DNA from: Hofstenia miamia
Taxonomy: Eukaryota; Xenacoelomorpha; Acoela
Length of the DNA: 64,000 nucleotides
NCBI GenBank assembly: GCA_004352715.1
Contig: SCFE01000098.1
Location: 1,567,473 to 1,631,472, forward strand
Reading direction: 5' to 3'
The notes under the pieces were generated by a model, which did not search any database, had not been told where the DNA came from, and saw nothing but the letters and a program-made list of their open reading frames with translations. Both the position numbers and the translations under genes were made by a program. Below, one piece after another: positions 1-12,610 of this stretch. Positions within the stretch are counted from its first letter, which is position 1. The number at the start of each line of letters is the position of its first letter.

Positions 1-771
1 TGATTGCTAGATATTGGCTCTTATCATCTTCTTCTATTAGTAATAGATTTACTTTGTTGATACAAGCATGGAGACATATACACTGGCACAAGGCATTATT
101 TGTGTAGAGAATAGACATTAACATTTATTGATTTCCATGCTTCAAAAATACATATATTATTTAGTGATAAAAGGAATTTGCGACCTGTATACTTTAGTGA
201 TGGTAGAAATTTTTTCATTTGTGTTATTTGGCATCAAACTTGAATTTCAGGGTGAAGGCAAGCTAGAACACTATACACAAAACATAAGTTGGATTGACTG
301 GTTTTCAGATTTACTAAGAAAGTGCTTCATATAAGATGGTCAGGCAAAGGAATATAAGACCCTCCACAACTTGGACAATATTTGGAAACATGAAGTCCAA
401 CTCTATTTATGCATTTTAATATAAAGTCACTAATGTTTGTAGTGTACATACAGGTGTAGTTTGTAATTTCTTTGACTAGTCTGTAGAAATTGTTATCATT
501 TAGTCCAGATCAAAAAACTGACACAGGGAAGATGTGGGATGGAGTACTGCCACTTTTTCTTCATCATTTTCTTGGGGTTTCACCATCCCTATCTCACAAG
601 TCAAGTATATTTTCACAGAATAATCAGTTGAATTTTTGTTTGAATCATATTGCTTTATGATGGTTTGAGAAAGCTTTGTATACATGGACTGACATTGACA
701 TTATTTGACAAGTAACTTGCAAATGATCCTCTACATACATTTTCTGTTTTTTGGTATGGTATGATGGTTAT

Positions 772-1008
772 TCAAAACTGGTTGTACTTGATTTTCAACA
801 GGGTGTTTTTCATAAAATGCAATGCTGTCTTGCTTTCAAAATATGTTTTGCAATAAACACAGAATTTTACTGTTGTGCACCTATACCTGTTACATAAATG
901 CGACCTCACTAGTTGTGGTCTGGGGGCAGTATATTGACACAAACCACAGAAATATTGAATCTTTGGTTTAAATAGACTAGGTATTAGTAAATGATAGGAA
1001 AATATCAA
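772..1008 (-). other. Cys/His-rich ORF, possible zinc-finger fragment
   Basis: The 78-residue frame has two CxxC units, FCGLCQYTAPRPQLVRSHLC and KFCVYCKTYFESKTALH, spaced like irregular C2H2 or piggyBac-type Cys-rich fingers. No start context or neighbouring exon was found. It may be an exon or a transposon remnant. Confidence 0.35.
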
Positions 1009-1158
1009 TTTTGAAAAAAAATTTAAACAAAATTTTAAAAAACATGGGCTAGAATAATTTCTTTTTTGTCATAATACATAATCATTTTAAAAAATATAAA
1101 CCAATAAAAAGGCAAACCATGAAAAATGTACATAAACACATTGTGGGAAAAAATGCCA

Positions 1159-1630
1159 GTGTATTGTAACACTTAAAAACATGTATTCACCCAAAAATGG
1201 GTATTAGGTAAAATTGACATTGTAATGTAAGAATTAAATAAATCACATATTCACCCAAAAACAGGTAATAGATAAAATTTACAGTGTAATGTAACAATTA
1301 AATAAATCACATATTCACCCAAAAACAGGTATTAGATATTAACTCATGCATGTTTAAAAATCAAAAAAAAAGTATACACAATCATTCAATAATGATAACT
1401 CTCCTCATAAAACAATAATTACATTTTAAAGTGTTAATGTGTATTCATCCCAAAAACAGGTATTAAATAAGAAATGCTAATGTAATGTAACATTTAAAAA
1501 CATGTATTCTCCCAAAAAATGGTTAACAATGCATGCATGTTTAAAAATCAAACAAAAGTATAAACAATCATTAAATAATGATAACTCTCTTTGTAAAAAT
1601 GATAATTACATTTAAAGTGTTAGCATTGCT
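1159..1630. repeat. Minisatellite, ~63 bp units within ~190 bp higher-order repeats
   Basis: The motif TATTCACCCAAAAA recurs at about 63 bp spacing (near 1184, 1248 and 1312) and again in variant form near 1443 and 1506. The segments at about 1340-1440 and 1530-1628 (CATGCATGTTTAAAAATCAA...) are a diverged pair about 190 bp apart. A further trace lies near 2068. Confidence 0.8.
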
Positions 1631-1639
1631 CATTGAGAA

Positions 1640-2666
1640 AAACCATATATTTTACCCACATTAAATGTCTAATAGAATATAGCAGATATTTAAAATGTAA
1701 AGCAAAACACTTTTAAAAATACTTACGCATTTTTAAAAATACATGGAGAGAGCAACCTTTTAACACACTAAATAATTAACTTAATAATAATCAAGAAATA
1801 AAGGGTGAATGAGAAGAGGGTAAAATTCATTTTACAAATACAGTGTCTATAATGAGCATGAAAGAATGTAGAACATGATAAAATCAAACATTTCCTTTCA
1901 CCCCTTTTTAAATTAAATTTGGGAAAAATGAGTGAGCATAGAAATTTGTGTAATAAATCAATTTCAAGATTTTGTTCTCACTTTAGTAATAAAAACCAAT
2001 TTCATTTTTGAATTTCATGTAAGTGAGAAATAAAACATCATTTCCACTAACATCTTGGGGTATTAGTTAATAACACATGCATGTTAAAATTAAAAAACTA
2101 TTTTAAACAAGAATACTTTTAATGAATAACCACTTCAATGTATAACATTTAAATAATTAAATGCATACAGAGAGAGGGAGATAGTGATTTTGTAGCACAT
2201 TAAAATTGACATTTTAAATAATAGCTAGAAAATAGAGCTGTGAATAAAACTCATTTTATGTATATAATATCTAAGTGCAAGGAATCAAATATTTTAATTC
2301 CACTTTTTTAATTAAATTTTTAAAAAGTGAGCACAGACATTTGTGAATTTTAGTAAAATATCTTCACTGTTGCAATAAAACAATTCGTTTTTTTTTAAAT
2401 TTGTAACACAGTTATTAGTTTAAACAGTAAACCTCTAATTGTTTTTTCTAATGATATGAAAATCAGATATGTGTTTTTATTAATTTTCAAATTTGATTTT
2501 CAAATTACACATCTGAATATAACTATGTTTACCATACTTTCAAATTAAAAAATATTGACAAGAGTACTGTATTATTTAAATGTAAAAAACCTTTATAGTG
2601 TTTTTAAATATGCAAAAGATGGTAAACCCAATTTTTAAAATAAGAAAAGCATGCTATATTGTGTAC
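1640..2666. other. Noncoding AT-rich stretch
   Basis: No coding signal. Traces of the 1.2-1.6 kb repeat recur near 2070-2180. The first 770 bases of the window are likewise without a supported gene. Confidence 0.6.
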
Positions 2667-3047
2667 TTATGTGGCATTGTTGTCTCTGTTGCTTGTAGAA
2701 GCATTGTTAGCAACCAAGCTAGTGGGTTCAGACACTGTAGTGGTTTGATCATTTCCATAACTGATTTGTGAATTTTGCTGCTCACATTCTAACATCATTT
2801 TGTTGGCCTGGTCTTCAAAGTTTTGGGACCATTCTTCAAAATCAATCATCAGAGAATTTGATTGTTCATCATTAGATGGTAGGTCAAAACTAAAAGCATT
2901 GTTTTATAAAATGGGAAAAAACAATAAATAAATGAATGAATAATTATATTAGATGAAACACAAATTATAAAAAAATACTTACATTGTTTCATCAAATAAA
3001 ATGTCTAGAGGGTTTTCATAGAGATTATCCTTGATGATTTCTTTGAA
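2667..3047 (-). CDS. Last two exons of an unrecognised acidic protein
   Basis: The penultimate exon is 3047-2983 (acceptor CCCAG, donor GTAAGT) and the terminal exon is 2889-2667 (acceptor TTTTAG), ending in TAA. Phase 0 enters the first, and phase 2 links the two exactly. The combined 95-residue C-terminus is acidic and then Asn/Ser/Thr-rich; segments include DNLYENPLDILFDET, MIDFEEWSQNFEDQ and ASTSNRDNNAT. I see no known domain. The acceptor of the penultimate exon lies inside a 65 bp tandem duplication, so a second decoy acceptor sits upstream. Upstream exons were not found; no AATAAA lies close downstream. The splice logic is good, but the gene is unidentified. Confidence 0.5.
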
Positions 3048-3162
3048 CTGGGAATTCCAGATGGACAAAAAATGACAAACATTGTTGAAAGACATTTGAT
3101 GATTTCCTTGAACTAGGAATTCCAGCTGGACAAAAAATCACAAACATTGTTGAAAGACATTT
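3033..3162. repeat. 65 bp tandem duplication spanning a splice acceptor
   Basis: The two units 3033-3097 and 3098-3162 differ at four or five bases. Each contains the 3' splice region and the first bases of the minus-strand exon 3047-2983. Confidence 0.88.
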
Positions 3163-4037
3163 TAAAATGAAAGCATTGAAAGTATAAAAATCAAACTGTA
3201 TAATAGCAAATTCAAATGAGAAGTGATCTCAATGGCAGCATCACATAAAAACACTGATTTCTAATTAGGTAAAATCACAGCACACTAAAATAGATTGGAT
3301 TTGAAATTTATTCCTATAGGTCACTAATTAAAAATGATGTTGCATTTTTTAAAAATTAATGACAAAGCACAAAGCCACTATCATTTAGAGAACAATGGGT
3401 TAAAACCACAAAAAATGAAATGTCATTTTGACCACATAATAGGTTTAAGCACCACAGTTGGCTGGACATGACAACCTAGTTTCAGATTTAATAAACATCT
3501 TTTGCCCAAAGCACTTTGTTTGGGTGAATTTAATTATCTTGGAAAAAATAATCTTAGATATGAAAGACATAATATCTGGAGTCTTGTAACCCAAATTTAA
3601 TCAAATAAGTTACAATCTGAAATAGTGAATACAAAATACTATTGGAAACATTATATTGTAAAACAAAATTAATGTCAACCCAAAAAAATCTTTGAATGTT
3701 AAAATGTAAAATAATAACTATCTATGAATGTAAAATTTCACAATTATATGCTTAAGATATCAATCTTTAAGGAAATCCATTTTAGCATTCATTGTAATAA
3801 AAAATAATACCAAATAATAATATACAAAATTTCATTCTCTGAAAAATAATTGTAAAGGGTATAAATTAAAAATGTACCTCTACTCTAGTAGTCTAGTTGA
3901 TGATGAAGTTGTGCTTTACACCTTGGTCAAAATGTATATCTATAAATTAATTTTTTCCAAATAAAACAAAAATTTGTTAGTTAATGTAATTAAATTTCTA
4001 TTATTAATTGATATTCATTCATTTATTATATTATAGC
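3163..4037. other. Noncoding AT-rich stretch
   Basis: Nothing recognisable was seen between the exon duplication and the LINE 3' end. Confidence 0.6.
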
Positions 4038-4643
4038 ATAGAATAGAATAGAATTTCTTATTAAGTGTAGTACATTGTCATAATTATACACCTCAATGAA
4101 AGCTGCTAATACTATGCTTAATTTGTCAATAACAACATAAAATACACAAAAACTATAAAAACATAATAAGGGTCAAAGCAAATTTATTGCTGTAAATAAA
4201 TGACAGTAAAAAAACTATAAACTACAAATACATGTATTTACAAAATAATAATAAAATACATATAGAATAAAGGTATGTGTGTGTGTCTATGTGTGTGGTG
4301 AGCTCAGTGTAAAAAACCAGTAAATGTGTTTAACATGTTTGTGTCTCCAATTGTATTTTGTTGATGTAAAAGTATGATTTTTAATTTTTTTCTAAATTCT
4401 TATCTCATTTTCTAAATCATTCCAAATATTAGAGGCTGCTTGGTGAAAACTAGGATGGGGAATACTGCTACAAATAAACTTATGTGATTGAAGATTTACT
4501 TTTAAGTAATTATCAAGAAAAGAAATTGATTGTTGACCATATTTATACTTAAATAAAATTGAAGCAGCATGGAATTGTATAGCAGGGATAATATATTATA
4601 CTTTTGTCTGTATTCACTAACATGGTCATGCTTACATGCAAAA

Positions 4644-5582
4644 TTAAATGTTTTTAATGCTCAATTAAAAGTTTTTGATAATAAATAGCAGCTTTTTGTA
4701 TTAAAATTTATAAATAAAAATGAACAATAATGTAATTGTGATAAACAAAGGCATGTAATAATTGAATGTGATAATCTGGTCCACAATTTCTGAGGTGGTA
4801 TATGTATCTAATGCCAGAAGCCATTTTTTGTAATTTTTTTAGGAGAAATTTATCAAATTTTAAATCTTTGTCAATATCAAGACCTAAATATGTAACATGA
4901 TCAGATTGTTTTATTGGAACACTGTTAACAATTAATTTGATCTTGTTTATTATTTCTTTTACAGAATTGGGGGAAAATATGATAAATTGTGTTATTTCAA
5001 TATCAATTTTTAATTGATTTGATGAGAAATACCTAGAAAGATTTTCAATATCACTTTGTAAATTTTTTTAGCCCTAAATGCATCATTATCTGTATTTATG
5101 AGGCAAGTATCATCAGCAAATTGATATATTTCACTATGTTTTACATGTTTATTATGTCATTTACATATATTGCAAATAAAATTGGCCCTAGTACTGTGCT
5201 TTGCAGCACTCCTCGATTTGTTTTAATATAATCAGATTTCATATTATTCATTAAAATATGCTGTTTTCTATTTTCTAAAAAACCCATAAGTAACTTAATT
5301 GAATTTTGTTGAAATCCATAATTTTTTAGTTTAATTGCTAAAATTTTGAAGTTCATTGAATTAAAAGCTTTGCTTAAGTCTAGAAGTGCTATGCAACTGG
5401 ATTTATTTTGAGATTTATTTGAGGATGTTTTTTCAGCAATTGAAATAATTGCATCACTTTTACTATAGCTAGTGTGGAAACCATATTGTTTAGATGATAA
5501 GATATTCTCAGATTTAAGGTATTGGTTAATTTGAATGTGCAATAATTTTTAGAATAATTTACTAAAAGGGTGTGTTATTGAG
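4644..5582. repeat. Direct repeat copy 1 (939 bp)
   Basis: This block recurs at 5584-6522 (offset 940), separated by a single n at 5583. I saw no mismatch between the two blocks in the parts compared. Probably an unmerged assembly overlap and not biology. Confidence 0.93.
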
Positions 5583-6960
5583 NTTAAATGTTTTTAATGC
5601 TCAATTAAAAGTTTTTGATAATAAATAGCAGCTTTTTGTATTAAAATTTATAAATAAAAATGAACAATAATGTAATTGTGATAAACAAAGGCATGTAATA
5701 ATTGAATGTGATAATCTGGTCCACAATTTCTGAGGTGGTATATGTATCTAATGCCAGAAGCCATTTTTTGTAATTTTTTTAGGAGAAATTTATCAAATTT
5801 TAAATCTTTGTCAATATCAAGACCTAAATATGTAACATGATCAGATTGTTTTATTGGAACACTGTTAACAATTAATTTGATCTTGTTTATTATTTCTTTT
5901 ACAGAATTGGGGGAAAATATGATAAATTGTGTTATTTCAATATCAATTTTTAATTGATTTGATGAGAAATACCTAGAAAGATTTTCAATATCACTTTGTA
6001 AATTTTTTTAGCCCTAAATGCATCATTATCTGTATTTATGAGGCAAGTATCATCAGCAAATTGATATATTTCACTATGTTTTACATGTTTATTATGTCAT
6101 TTACATATATTGCAAATAAAATTGGCCCTAGTACTGTGCTTTGCAGCACTCCTCGATTTGTTTTAATATAATCAGATTTCATATTATTCATTAAAATATG
6201 CTGTTTTCTATTTTCTAAAAAACCCATAAGTAACTTAATTGAATTTTGTTGAAATCCATAATTTTTTAGTTTAATTGCTAAAATTTTGAAGTTCATTGAA
6301 TTAAAAGCTTTGCTTAAGTCTAGAAGTGCTATGCAACTGGATTTATTTTGAGATTTATTTGAGGATGTTTTTTCAGCAATTGAAATAATTGCATCACTTT
6401 TACTATAGCTAGTGTGGAAACCATATTGTTTAGATGATAAGATATTCTCAGATTTAAGGTATTGGTTAATTTGAATGTGCAATAATTTTTAGAATAATTT
6501 ACTAAAAGGGTGTGTTATTGAGATTGGCCTATAATTTTTAGCAATGAGGGGATCTCCATTTTTATACAAAGGTGTTATGTCTGACTTTTTCATTATTTCT
6601 GGAAATTTGTTTTCAACTATACATTGATTAAATGCAAATGATAGATGTTCATCAAATATATGTGAAAGAATTTCTTAATGATAAAGTATGGTAAATGAGT
6701 GGAACCTGAAGATTTATTAATGTCTAAATTTTGTACAATAGTTTCTAATTCTCTTAAGGTGGACAGCCTAAATTGAAATGTTGACTTATAATTTGATTGC
6801 CTAATTTCTGATAGAGAAGGTTTGGGAAAATTTAAGTTACCTAATTCTTTAAATGTCTGATTTAAATGATTTAGTATCCTTTTTTTATTGGTAAAAATTT
6901 TATTATCAACATTAATCTCTGAAATGTCATTATTGATCCCATTTGATTTTCCAATAAAAC
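4750..6960 (-). pseudogene. LINE reverse transcriptase domain, decayed, with a duplicated block
   Basis: The 133-residue frames 6482-6081 and 5542-5141 are identical. They carry RT motif A (IALLDLSKAFNSMN, with N for the usual D) and motif B-like GVLQSTVLGPILFAIYVNDI. The catalytic FADDT lies just beyond the stop at 5120-5107 and 6060-6047. C-terminal sequence (YLGLDIDKDLKFD) lies near 4.87 kb and 5.81 kb. The doubled part is a 939 bp direct repeat joined by a single n. Confidence 0.85.
5584..6522. repeat. Direct repeat copy 2 (939 bp)
   Basis: Second copy of 4644-5582. It begins immediately after the single n at 5583 and ends where the LINE sequence continues normally into 6523 onward. Confidence 0.93.
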
Positions 6961-7299
6961 AGTTTAGAAATTTCCACTTTTCAAATTTTCAAAAAATTGA
7001 CATTGTTTTAAAGCTAAATTTTTAGTATGTAAGTCCTTAATTAATTTCATTGATCTTTCATAATTAGTCCAATTTATTTCAGTCAGATCAGCTTTAGATA
7101 GTTCAAAGAGTTTCTGCTTTATGTTTACAGTATTCTTAATTACTTGATTATCAGTTGTGCTTAAATTAAATTGTCATGATTTATTAACTACTCAGCAGGT
7201 TTTCAGTGGTGCTACTTGGTTTAGGGCTTGATTGATCTGTGCTGCTATGTAATTTAGCATGTGGAAACCAGAATTTAGAGTAAAAATATAGTTGAATGG

Positions 7300-8060
7300 A
7301 ACATTTTTAAGTAAATATTCCATCATCTCATCTGAATAATTTTAGAAATCCCTAAAAAAAATCAGTTTAAATTTAGGAAGCTTAACTTGAATCTTACTAG
7401 TATAAATACAGAGTGCATGATCACTGAAGGATTCAAGGATATAAGTCCTATATATAGTTTCCACATTGCTTAAAAAATAATCAATTAATGTTGTTTTATG
7501 AGTGAGAGTTTGAGTGTTTTTAAATTATAAATAGTGCATAATTCTTTCAATGATTTTTCTTCATAAAAATTAAAATAGTTGATGTTAAAGTCATCTAATA
7601 TATATAGTGAGTAATTATTTTGAGGAATATCTGAAATTTCATTGCATTTATACCTTATATACTCTACAAGAAAGTTTTTATTTAGATTATAAATAACATT
7701 AATTAATTCATTTTCTGAAGAATTTTTAGGTGATTTAATTTTGATCCATAAAGATTCAAAAACAGATTCAAGATTTTTTTTTGTATTGGATTTAATTCTT
7801 TTGGTACAATAATCACAAAACCACCATCTCTACTATCCCTATTTTTAACAAAAATATCAAAGATTGTGGGGTTTGGATTGAACAAATTTGGATTAATTTC
7901 ATTGTTTAACCAAGTTTCTGTAATAAGATAATTGAATTTGAACCAAATTGAGTTGCAATTTTAAGAAAGTGATTTCTATTTGAATTCAGACTTCTGGTGT
8001 TCAAATAAACATACTTAAAATTGTCTTTATAAGGATTTGTTAAATTTTCAAGATTACATT
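7300..8060 (-). pseudogene. LINE endonuclease (EEP) domain, decayed
   Basis: Minus-strand reading begins with YLNTRSLNSNRNHF (~7.99 kb), continues through VIIVPKE (~7.8 kb) and reaches DDFNINYFNFYEE (~7.57 kb), the block usually reading GDFN. A later SDH-type region lies near 7.4 kb. These are landmarks of the exonuclease-endonuclease-phosphatase domain of LINE ORF2. Stops and frame changes are frequent. Confidence 0.7.
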
Positions 8061-8299
8061 CATCTAAGATTGGGCCAGGATTTAATTCTATATCTCCTGC
8101 TAGAATTATTATAAAAGTAATTATGGATGAAAGTAAGAAAATTTTTGCTAAATATTAGTGATAATTCATAGTAGTGTTGATAATAAAATTTGCGTATTTA
8201 TGTGTGGATGTCTCATGTGTATATAATATAATTTTACATTTTTAAGGAGTAATACAAATAAAAATAGTGTTTTCCAAAAGTTTACCTTATTCATTGGAA

Positions 8300-9349
8300 T
8301 AGCTGACAGTGTAGGGTGGGGTGAAAAGCAGGTGTAAGCAGTAGAGCATGGTGTGTATTGTTGGATGCTGCTTTGGCATACAAAATTTTGGGTTGATGCA
8401 ATGAACCATAGTGATTTGGATGAGTTGACAGTGGGTGAAAGTAGTTTCTTAGATTGCAGATGAAGACTGAGAGACCTTTGCAAGATAAGTGAATACCATC
8501 ATGAGCAAGAAGAGTGCAAATTGATTGAACATGGTGAAAGAAGGAAATGATCAAAGACTGGAATGACACTAAGACATCATTGAGAGAAACTTCTTAGGAT
8601 TTGATTACATTGTTGGATTGCAAAGTTCTTTGAGAGATTATGATCATCACAGACATGGGTGATTTCAAAAAGGTAGATGTGATAAGCTGTGAATTTCTTC
8701 TTGACTTCTGTGATAATGTTTTGTAGCTTTTGGCAGAATATGTTAGGATTGCACTTGAGTGCATCAATTAGACCAGTGTTGAGCATCACAGTGTTGATGT
8801 GAGTACTTTCATATTGCTTGATTTTTTGTGTTAGAGCTGAGGTGCTACTTCCTGGATATGAGTGAATGGTTGTGATATGATTTTGAAGGAGATGACATGA
8901 ACAAGCATATTTGAGGATGCTGCTTCCTATGATAAGTGTAGTTGTTCCATTCTTAATCTTCTTTATTTGTGGTTTTGCATTTTCTTTTGCTAGTTTTTGT
9001 GGTGCAGGTGATATATTCAGAAATGAAAAGAGTTTGGGCAATGAAGGAACATTTGGTGATGCAATGGTGATTTCTTTTTGAGGTGTTGGTGCAGGGGCAA
9101 CTTTTCCAGTGTTTTATTGGCATTTGCTGCTGAAGATAGGGTTGATTTAAAAAGATGCTTTGGCAGTGTTTCTTGGTTTAGGCAGGTGAACATTTGATGT
9201 AGCAGTGTTTTCTTTTTATGTGTTATTAAAGCACTTGCTTCATCCAGGGTCACAGTGCCACCAAACAGTGAGCTGTGAATCACATCTGTGAGAGCAGGGG
9301 AAACCTGACCATCCTTTGTGAGAGCTGACATAATATTACAATATAACAA
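8300..9349 (-). pseudogene. LINE ORF1 with SGNH-hydrolase-like (esterase) domain
   Basis: Two overlapping frames join near 9030 and a further shift lies near 8570. The N-terminal part (9349-9017) is polar and without a known domain. The next part (9041-8577) has TLIIGSSILKYA, a typical SGNH block I with GDS changed to GSS, and later TVMLNTGLIDAL, resembling the GxND region. The third part (8569-8291) holds HDGIHLSCKGL, matching the DxxH block V. Esterase-type ORF1 proteins are established for CR1-clade LINEs. Frameshifts suggest it is dead. Confidence 0.72.
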
Positions 9350-9439
9350 AAAACATGGATTCAGAATTACCAGTTTACCAAGTTTATTGCTAATTAAATT
9401 AATGATATCTTTTAAAGAACTGGAATCCTTTCCATGATG

Positions 9440-10420
9440 TAGAACCTATTGTAGGGATATATTGTTTAAGGAGGTAGTTATTAATTTGATTTTTAAATTT
9501 AAATAACTTTTTGATTCACTTTCTTTCAATTGGTAAGTTATTCCATAGATCAACTGTTGAGTTTAAAATTGAATTTTTAAGAAAATGCTTCTTAAACTTC
9601 ACTTTACTGAATTTGGATGTCCTCAAATGATAAGTTGAACATGCATATAGGGGAAATTGCAGCTTACTATAAGGTGAGCATTGGTTTGAGATATCCTAAA
9701 ATTTCATTAATGAAAAGTATCTTATGAAAAAAGAAGCATCATTAATACAATATAAACATTTTCCATTCTTAGTAGAATAATTTTTGTCATAAACATTAGC
9801 TGCCCATTTGATTTGTGAATCAATTTTATTTATTAATGAGTGGTTTATGTTATTAAATAAGATATTACAGTATCTGTAATGACTTAATACTAGAGAGTTA
9901 ACTAACAATAATTTCATTTTGGCATTTATAAAATTGTCTTGTGCACAATAGTTTTAATTCCCATTGCCATTTTGTGTAACACTATGTGTATGTGATTTGA
10001 ATAGTTTAATTTATTGTCAAATGTTACTCCAAGATATGAAAGTTTCAACTTGAGCAATTTTTGACCCTGAAAAATTTAAAATATATGATTGATGATCTTT
10101 ATTAAATTGAGACATAACACAGAATTCTGTTTCAGTGGGATTTACAGTTAAATTAAGAATATTGAAGTATCTTAGCAATTGAGATAGATTTTTTTCTAAT
10201 TTACTAATCTAGGTTTCTATTTGATAATCATATGTATATATACATGTATCATCAGCATACTGTACTATTCTGCAATAATTGCTTAAACTGCAATTTTAAT
10301 CATTAACATAAAACAAAAAACAGAGGTCCTAAAATCATACCTTGTGAAACACCTTTGTAAGTTTTACCCCAGTTAGAAAATATACCATTTACTTTGACTC
10401 TTATAATTATGAATTGAAAT
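9440..10420 (-). pseudogene. Second CR1-like LINE RT fragment
   Basis: The minus-strand reading shows GVSQGMILGPLFFV (~10.35 kb), YADDTCIY (~10.25 kb, catalytic YADD intact) and the C-terminal LVLSHYRYCNILFNN (~9.87 kb). Sequence and family differ from the LINE just downstream at 4.0-9.3 kb. It is frameshifted and 5'-truncated. Confidence 0.78.
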
Positions 10421-10770
10421 AAAATATTGGTGACACAGCAAATTATTTTTGCAAAAACAAGTAGAATGAAATTGCTTGTAAGGTCTTCCTTCTAGCACAG
10501 TGAAATTCAGTTGGTAATTTTTTTCATTCTTGAAAACTTTAAATTTTCGAAATTTATCTCAAATCCTTCCAAGATTATTATTTATTGGACACATTTCCCT
10601 TATAAAAATTACTGCAAGTGTCCATTCTGAAAGAAATTTGGAAGATTTGAGATTTTAAAGAATGAAAAAAAGTGCCAACCATGAAATTCATTTCAAAATT
10701 TTATGATGCAATTGATGTACATTAACTTGATTAATTACAAATTATTACTCACTCTCTCACTAGTTTTCTA

Positions 10771-10971
10771 ATGTGCAGTTGCCTGTTTTATCAATCAAAG
10801 GAAAATTTTGACTGTCTCTGTTATCATATCCAAAAAGCATTCAACTTATATGAACACAATTTGCATAACATTGGCTTTAAAGAAGAAAACCTTACAAATG
10901 AACAAATGATTACTTTTATTGAATCTCTTAATGTAGAAAGGAAACAATGTTTTGGGCATGTGATGGAATGA
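10771..10971 (+). other. Isolated ORF, possible exon
   Basis: A 66-residue frame preceded by a possible acceptor (AATGTGCAG). It contains FNLYEHNLHNIGFKEENLTN, which looks protein-like, but there is no known domain and no linked exon. Confidence 0.2.
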
Positions 10972-11870
10972 ACTGTGAGTTTTTAAGTTGATTAATCTCT
11001 CAACCCAAGGAAAATTTAGTTGATCATGGCTACCAATATCCACAAATTATGGGAAATTCTACAGAGTGTATAAAGGACTAATATAAATTTTCATGTTGAC
11101 TGAACATTCAACACCCAGGTATATTATTATTATCACCATTTACTATAAATAATCAATGTAAATTTAGAAAGTTTGTTGTGAAACCATTGTAGCTAGTAAT
11201 ATTAATTAATCACTTTGTTTCTTCTCATCTACTTTATTAGCAATATTTTTAAAAATAAAAACTGGTACATGTACAAAAAAGATACACACTTTTTTGACTT
11301 AAACTAAATTATACATATTGATTTTTGCTATTTTGAATATTTTGCATTAATTGCTTTGGTTTAAATTTTTAAACTTGCAATTGACTGAATGGAATTATTT
11401 ATACATAATATTCTTTAGCTAACAACTAAATTATGAATGTTGAATTATTAAAACTCAAATTGTTTAAATCACTTTTGTTTAATTTCTTATTTTTAGCTAA
11501 CAAGGCAAATTAATAGACATTGTTTTTGCTATGTATAATATTACTTTAATAATAATAATAATATTTTTTTAATAATAATAATATTTTATTTTTAAAATCC
11601 TCTGTATATTAAATCAGTATACAAATAAAGTGCTAAGCACTTATTAAGATTTTAAAAATAGATTTTTTTGTTTTTTTCTCTTTTAACTACCATGTGCCTG
11701 TATTTTTGTGTGTGAATAATACACTATTTACAAACATTTATACATTTAGAATGGTGAGCACATCATGGAGCTTACTAATGTAACAATTGGAAATCATATC
11801 TATCAATGGAAAAAATTGTCAACAACTATGAATAGTGAATGTGTTATCATATTTACACATTAAAGTTACA

Positions 11871-12043
11871 AAAGCAGAAAACCCATGTAATGTATACTCC
11901 CATGCAAAGTCATAAACCAAATAAAGTGAAAAACATGCAAAAGTTGACAAAGAAGTGAAAGCAAAAAATTCATGTAATGTATGCAGCCATGCAAAGTCAT
12001 AAACCAAATAAAGTGAGAAATGTGTAAAGTCAAGAAAAGATGC
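11871..12043. repeat. 87 bp tandem duplication
   Basis: Two units starting AAAGCA share the block CATGCAAAGTCATAAACCAA. More diverged similar motifs extend toward 12150. Confidence 0.75.
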
Positions 12044-12359
12044 ATCAGTCTACAAACATGTACAACCTGAAAAATCATGTGCAAAACTGTCAAAAGGTGT
12101 AACAGTCTACAATGTGTATAGTCATGAAAAACATGTATACACCAAAAGAAATGAAAATGAGAAGAAGTGTAAGTCTATATTTCATGTTTGTAATGTTAAC
12201 TCACTTTTATGTATAACCCTGTGTTTACTCTTTATGAAAATGTAGCTTGCTTTCATTGTGTATTGTGCTTGTAATGTTTAAGTATAATGAATATTTTTCC
12301 CATTTTTTGAAAAGTGAATCAAACATGGATTTTTTTTACAATGAAATAGCAGTATATTT

Positions 12360-12610
12360 GAAAATATAATATGGATTTTTACATGTAATACCAAATTCCA
12401 AAAAATGTGTTAAACAATGTACATTGGTCATGTTAACAATCAAAATATATGGACAATTTTTATGGATGGATTTGACGTCAATAATGACAGGGTCTCTGAG
12501 AGGGCAGTGTACTTTGAAAACAATATGCAGTATTTTACATGTAATTTAAGATCCCTAAAAACATGTTAAACATTGTACATATACATTGTAAGCAGTCAAA
12601 ATACATGGGA
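12360..12610. repeat. Diverged ~160 bp repeat pair
   Basis: The segment around 12376-12455 (TTTTACATGTAAT, GTTAAACAATGTACAT, AATCAAAATA) recurs in order at about 12532-12605. Confidence 0.6.

Larger units (their letters stand above)
4038..9349 (-). mobile_element. CR1-like non-LTR retrotransposon, one nearly full copy
   Basis: Read on the minus strand, the element runs ORF1 (9349-8300), apurinic-type endonuclease (about 8060-7300), then RT (about 6960-4750), and a 3' end at a short ATTCT microsatellite (4054-4038). That is the gene order and the kind of 3' tail known for CR1-clade LINEs. It spans 5.3 kb; removing the extra 940 bp block at 5583-6522 gives about 4.4 kb, normal for the clade. 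Many stops and frameshifts are present, so it is inactive. Confidence 0.85.

Noticed and set aside
1159-1630. CRISPR-like repeat array
   Set aside because: Repeats are contiguous diverged minisatellite units without unique spacers, in a eukaryotic genome.
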